NCBI GenBank assembly: GCA_025353745.1
Contig: JANXOE010000213.1
Location: 1 to 47,291, forward strand
DNA length: 47,291 bases
Direction: 5' to 3'
DNA from: Hymenobacter sp.
GTDB taxonomy: Bacteria > Bacteroidota > Bacteroidia > Cytophagales > Hymenobacteraceae
Shown here: positions 45,026-47,291 of the stretch, piece after piece
Numbering within the stretch: the first letter of the stretch is position 1
Layout of the letters: each line of letters begins with the position of its first letter
Position numbers and translations under genes: made by a program
The notes under the pieces: generated by a model
What the model was told of the DNA's origin: nothing
Databases searched by the model: none
The model's input: the letters and a program-made list of their open reading frames with translations, nothing else

Positions 45026-45400
45026 CTACAGGTTGCGCACGGCCAGCAGCAGGCTCAGCCAGCCGCCGATGAGCAGCAGGCCGCCCACGGGGGCCACGGC
45101 CCCCAGCTTCGTAATGCCCGTGAAGCACAGCGCGTACAGCGCCCCGCTGAACACCAGCACCCCCGCCAGCCACAGGGCCCCGGGCAGGCCCAGGCGCAGC
45201 TCGGGGCGGGCGGCCCACAGCACGCCCACCGCGAGCATGGCCAGCGCGTGGTAAAACTGGTAGCGCACGGCGGTCTCAAAGGTGTCGAAACGGCCCGAGG
45301 CTTCGAGCATGGGCCGCAGGGCGTGGGCCCCGAAGGCCCCGATGGCCACGCCCAGCAGCCCCAGGCCGGCCGCGAGTTGAATCAATAAGCGAGCAGTCAT
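45026..45400 (-). CDS. DUF423 family membrane protein
   Basis: 124 aa with four hydrophobic helices. AIGAFGAHALRP near the N-terminus, FETAVRYQFYHALAMLAVGV, FSGALYALCFTGITKLGAVAPVGGLLLIGGW are the DUF423 (YwdK/YgdD) pattern. The function is not established. The start is ATG 45398-45400 (MTARLLIQLAAGLGLLG), 53 nt after the yggS stop on the same strand; a small palindrome GGCGGTTACCGCC lies in the gap. The longer upstream frame overlaps yggS and is not used. Confidence 0.9.
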   Translation of the reverse strand: MTARLLIQLAAGLGLLGVAIGAFGAHALRPMLEASGRFDTFETAVRYQFYHALAMLAVGVLWAARPELRLGLPGALWLAGVLVFSGALYALCFTGITKLGAVAPVGGLLLIGGWLSLLLAVRNL

Positions 45401-45453
45401 GTGTAGAGAAAAAGTTGAAAAATTGACGCAATGCGGGGCGGTAACCGCCGAAG

Positions 45454-46125
45454 CTAGCCCCGGTTGCCAAAAATGGCGCTGCCCACCCGGACGAGGGTGC
45501 TGCCCTCGGCCAGGGCCAGGGCGTAGTCGCTGCTCATGCCCATCGAAATCTCGCAAAAACCTTCGTCGGTAGCGAAATGAGCGGCCTTCAGCGCGTCGAA
45601 ATAGCCGCGGAGCTGGCCAAATTCCTGGCGGACCTGGGCCGCGTCGGCAGTGTTGGTGGCGATGCCCATCACGCCGGTGAGGCGCACGTTTTGCATGGCC
45701 CCGAACGCGTCGGAGGCCAGCAGCGCTTCGGCCTCGGCAAGGGAAAGGCCGGTTTTGGCCTCTTCGCGGGCGATGTGGAACTGCAACAGGCCCCTCACCA
45801 CGCGCCCGTGGCGGGCGGCTTGGCGGTCAAGCTCCTGGAGCAAGCGCAGGCTGTCGACGCTCTGCACGGTGTGCACGAACGGGGCGATGTACTTGACCTT
45901 GTTGGTTTGCAGGTGGCCGATGAGGTGCCACTCCACGTCGGGCGGCAGCTGCGGGGCCTTCTCGGCCATTTCCTGGGCCCGGTTTTCGCCGAAAATGCGG
46001 CTGCCCGCGGCGTAGGCTTCTTGCAGCAGCGGCACGGGGTGGGTCTTGGTGACGGCCACCAGCCGGGCCCCGGTGCCGGCGAGCTTCTTTTCAAAAAAAT
46101 GGATGTTGTCGGCAATGCTGGGCAT
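45454..46125 (-). CDS. yggS: YggS/PROSC-type PLP homeostasis protein
   Basis: 223 aa PLP-binding protein that buffers pyridoxal phosphate and amino-acid balance. The Schiff-base lysine is K27 in LVAVTKTHP. Other landmarks are FGENRAQEM, WHLIGHLQTNK, VHTVQSVDS, FCEISMGMSSDYALALAEGST and RVGSAIFG, all typical of the family. Full length. The gene starts 4 nt after a consensus -7 box, implying a leaderless message. Confidence 0.95.
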   Translation of the reverse strand: MPSIADNIHFFEKKLAGTGARLVAVTKTHPVPLLQEAYAAGSRIFGENRAQEMAEKAPQLPPDVEWHLIGHLQTNKVKYIAPFVHTVQSVDSLRLLQELDRQAARHGRVVRGLLQFHIAREEAKTGLSLAEAEALLASDAFGAMQNVRLTGVMGIATNTADAAQVRQEFGQLRGYFDALKAAHFATDEGFCEISMGMSSDYALALAEGSTLVRVGSAIFGNRG

Positions 46126-46129
46126 GGCG

Positions 46130-46137
46130 CAAAGGTA
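46130..46137 (-). promoter_or_regulatory. -7 promoter box 4 nt before the yggS ATG
   Basis: TACCTTTG on the minus strand followed by CGCC and ATG; exact consensus. Confidence 0.55.
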
Positions 46138-46147
46138 GGGCGGGGGC

Positions 46148-46179
46148 GGGCGGGCGGCTTTTTCGCCGGCCGCCCGCCC
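46148..46179 (-). terminator. possible GC hairpin after the batA-like gene
   Basis: An 11-bp stem GGGCGGGCGGC/GCCGCCCGCCC with a 10-nt loop between the batA-like stop and yggS promoter. No T-run, so weak evidence for termination. Confidence 0.4.
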
Positions 46180-46219
46180 CGGGGGCGCTACAGCTTCCTG
46201 AAGGTGCGTGATTAGCGCT

Positions 46220-47248
46220 TTAATCTTCCAGCGGGTTGCTTAGGAAGGTGCTTTTTAGGGCCAGCCACAGCAGCCAGAGGGCGATGCTCAGGGCCAGGTA
46301 GGGGCGGTAGAAATCCTTGGTGTTGCGGTAGCGGAGCTGGCGGATGTCGGACTTTTCGAGGCCGTCGATGCGGGCAAACACCTGGCCGAGGGCGGCGTTG
46401 TCGGTGGCCCGGAAAAACTGGCCGTCGGCGGCCTGGGCCAGCCCGCGCATGGTGGTTTCGTCGAGGCGGGTTTGCACGTAGCGGGCGCGGCCGAGCGAGT
46501 CCTGGCCGAAGGGCACGAAGCCGTCCCGGCCCAGGCCGACGGTGTAGAGGCGGATGCCGTAGGCGTGGGCCAGGCGGGCGGCGAGCAGCGGGTCGAGGGC
46601 CCCGCCGGTGTTTTCGCCGTCCGAGAGCAGGATGCACACCCGCGAGCGGGCCGTGGATTTGCGCAGGCGGTTGACGGCCACGCCCAGGGCCGTGCCGATG
46701 GCCGTGCCGTCGTCGGCAATCAGGCCCAGCTTGAGGCTGGCCAGGTCTTCGCGCAGCAAGTCGTAGTCGGTGGTGAGGGGGGCCAGCGCGTAGGCCGCGC
46801 CGGCAAAGGCCACCAGGCCGAGGCGGTCGCCGGCGCGGCGGTTCACGAAGCGGGTGGCCAGGCGCTTGGCGGCTTCGAGGCGGTTGGGGCGCAGGTCTTG
46901 GATCTCCATCGAGCCCGACACGTCCACGGCCAGCACGATGTCGATGCCGCGGCCGGTTTGCTCCAGGCGCTCGTCGGTGCGCTGGGGGCGGGCCAGGGCC
47001 ACCAGGGCCAGGGCCAGGGCCAGGCCGAGCACGGCGTCGGGCACGAAGCGCAGCAGCGCCGCCGCCCCGGTGCCGGGGTCCACGCCGGGGGCCAGCGACA
47101 CGGTCACGGGGGCGCGCCAGCGGTGGGCCAGGCCCCGGCGCAGCAAAAACAGCAGCGGCACGGCCCCGATGAGCAGCAGCAGCCCCGGGTGCTGCCACTG
47201 GTAGCCGGCCAGCGTGGCGTAGCGCAAAAACTCGGGAAAGCCGGTCAT
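46220..47248 (-). CDS. BatA-like VWA domain membrane protein
   Basis: 342 aa. N-terminal helices at about 22-36 and 70-87 and a C-terminal helix (about 312-330) flank a VWA domain. The metal-ion-dependent adhesion site is complete: DVSGS (109-113), the threonine in DDGTAIGTALG, and the aspartate in LLSDGENTGG. This matches BatA of the Bacteroides aerotolerance group, inner-membrane proteins working with MoxR ATPases. No MoxR, BatB or BatD gene is to its left; the right side is outside the window, where partners would normally lie upstream. The start is ATG 47246-47248, 5 nt after a -7 box. Confidence 0.9.
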   Translation of the reverse strand: MTGFPEFLRYATLAGYQWQHPGLLLLIGAVPLLFLLRRGLAHRWRAPVTVSLAPGVDPGTGAAALLRFVPDAVLGLALALALVALARPQRTDERLEQTGRGIDIVLAVDVSGSMEIQDLRPNRLEAAKRLATRFVNRRAGDRLGLVAFAGAAYALAPLTTDYDLLREDLASLKLGLIADDGTAIGTALGVAVNRLRKSTARSRVCILLSDGENTGGALDPLLAARLAHAYGIRLYTVGLGRDGFVPFGQDSLGRARYVQTRLDETTMRGLAQAADGQFFRATDNAALGQVFARIDGLEKSDIRQLRYRNTKDFYRPYLALSIALWLLWLALKSTFLSNPLED

Positions 47249-47253
47249 CGAAG

Positions 47254-47261
47254 CAAAAGTA
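47254..47261 (-). promoter_or_regulatory. -7 promoter box 5 nt before the batA-like ATG
   Basis: TACTTTTG on the minus strand, exact consensus. Having its own promoter suggests the batA-like gene starts a transcript rather than continuing an operon. Confidence 0.5.
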
Positions 47262-47291
47262 AGCCCGCGCTACCCGGGCGCGGGGCCCCGC

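Overview
The window reads as a chromosomal segment of a GC-rich Bacteroidota, most likely Hymenobacter or a close relative (family Hymenobacteraceae). Four things point there: several TonB-dependent outer-membrane receptors including a SusC/SusD pair, a type IX secretion 'plug' protein, lineage-typical families (DUF3276/PUR, DUF3822, DUF5103, BatA), and repeated promoter boxes of the Bacteroidota type TAnnTTTG with no obvious Shine-Dalgarno sites. No rRNA, tRNA, CRISPR array, prophage or complete insertion sequence was recognised. Genes fill most of the window on both strands, and many ends carry near-perfect, often bidirectional, A/T-flanked terminator hairpins.

Layout. 1-4945 (minus): a TonB-dependent receptor running off the left edge, the E2 subunit of pyruvate dehydrogenase, and a histidine phosphatase. 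5133-9653 (plus): a menaquinone operon, hotdog thioesterase - menF - menD - menB. Both long junctions in it hold unusual inverted-repeat DNA. 9825-13100: a four-helix membrane protein and a DUF58 protein (minus), then a PUR-family protein and the YchF GTPase (plus). 13554-16775: an Oar-like TonB receptor. 16890-21293: an M48 protease, a CBM9-like lipoprotein, the T9SS plug protein, an IS1-type transposase remnant and a small membrane protein. 21421-28947: an ABC-F ATPase, a beta-propeller lipoprotein, a 2H phosphoesterase, an AlkA-like glycosylase, a PPP phosphatase, a Na+/H+ antiporter and a threonine aldolase. 29129-34336: a helix-repeat protein, a YfcE-like phosphoesterase, two Nudix hydrolases, a lipoprotein, coaD, DUF3822 and DUF4126 genes. 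34872-41337: a SusC/SusD pair followed, after a repeat-rich gap, by a lipoprotein alkaline phosphatase. 41432-47248: a thioesterase, a broken small gene, a RecD/Dda-like helicase, two exported proteins, DUF423, YggS and a BatA-like VWA protein.

How genes work together. The menaquinone genes convert chorismate to isochorismate (MenF), then SEPHCHC (MenD), and later close the naphthoate ring (MenB). The thioesterase is a good candidate for the DHNA-CoA hydrolysis step. The SusC/SusD pair and the alkaline phosphatase may form a phosphorylated-substrate uptake locus. Most other genes are housekeeping singletons or pairs.

I found no clearly new multi-gene defence or biosynthetic system. The most unusual structures are a 36-bp inverted-repeat (MITE-like) element joining menD to menB, nested inverted repeats around the menF-menD gap, two long REP-like hairpins, a near-identical duplication inside the E2 gene, and several promoters placed 4-5 nt before the start codon, suggesting leaderless mRNAs.
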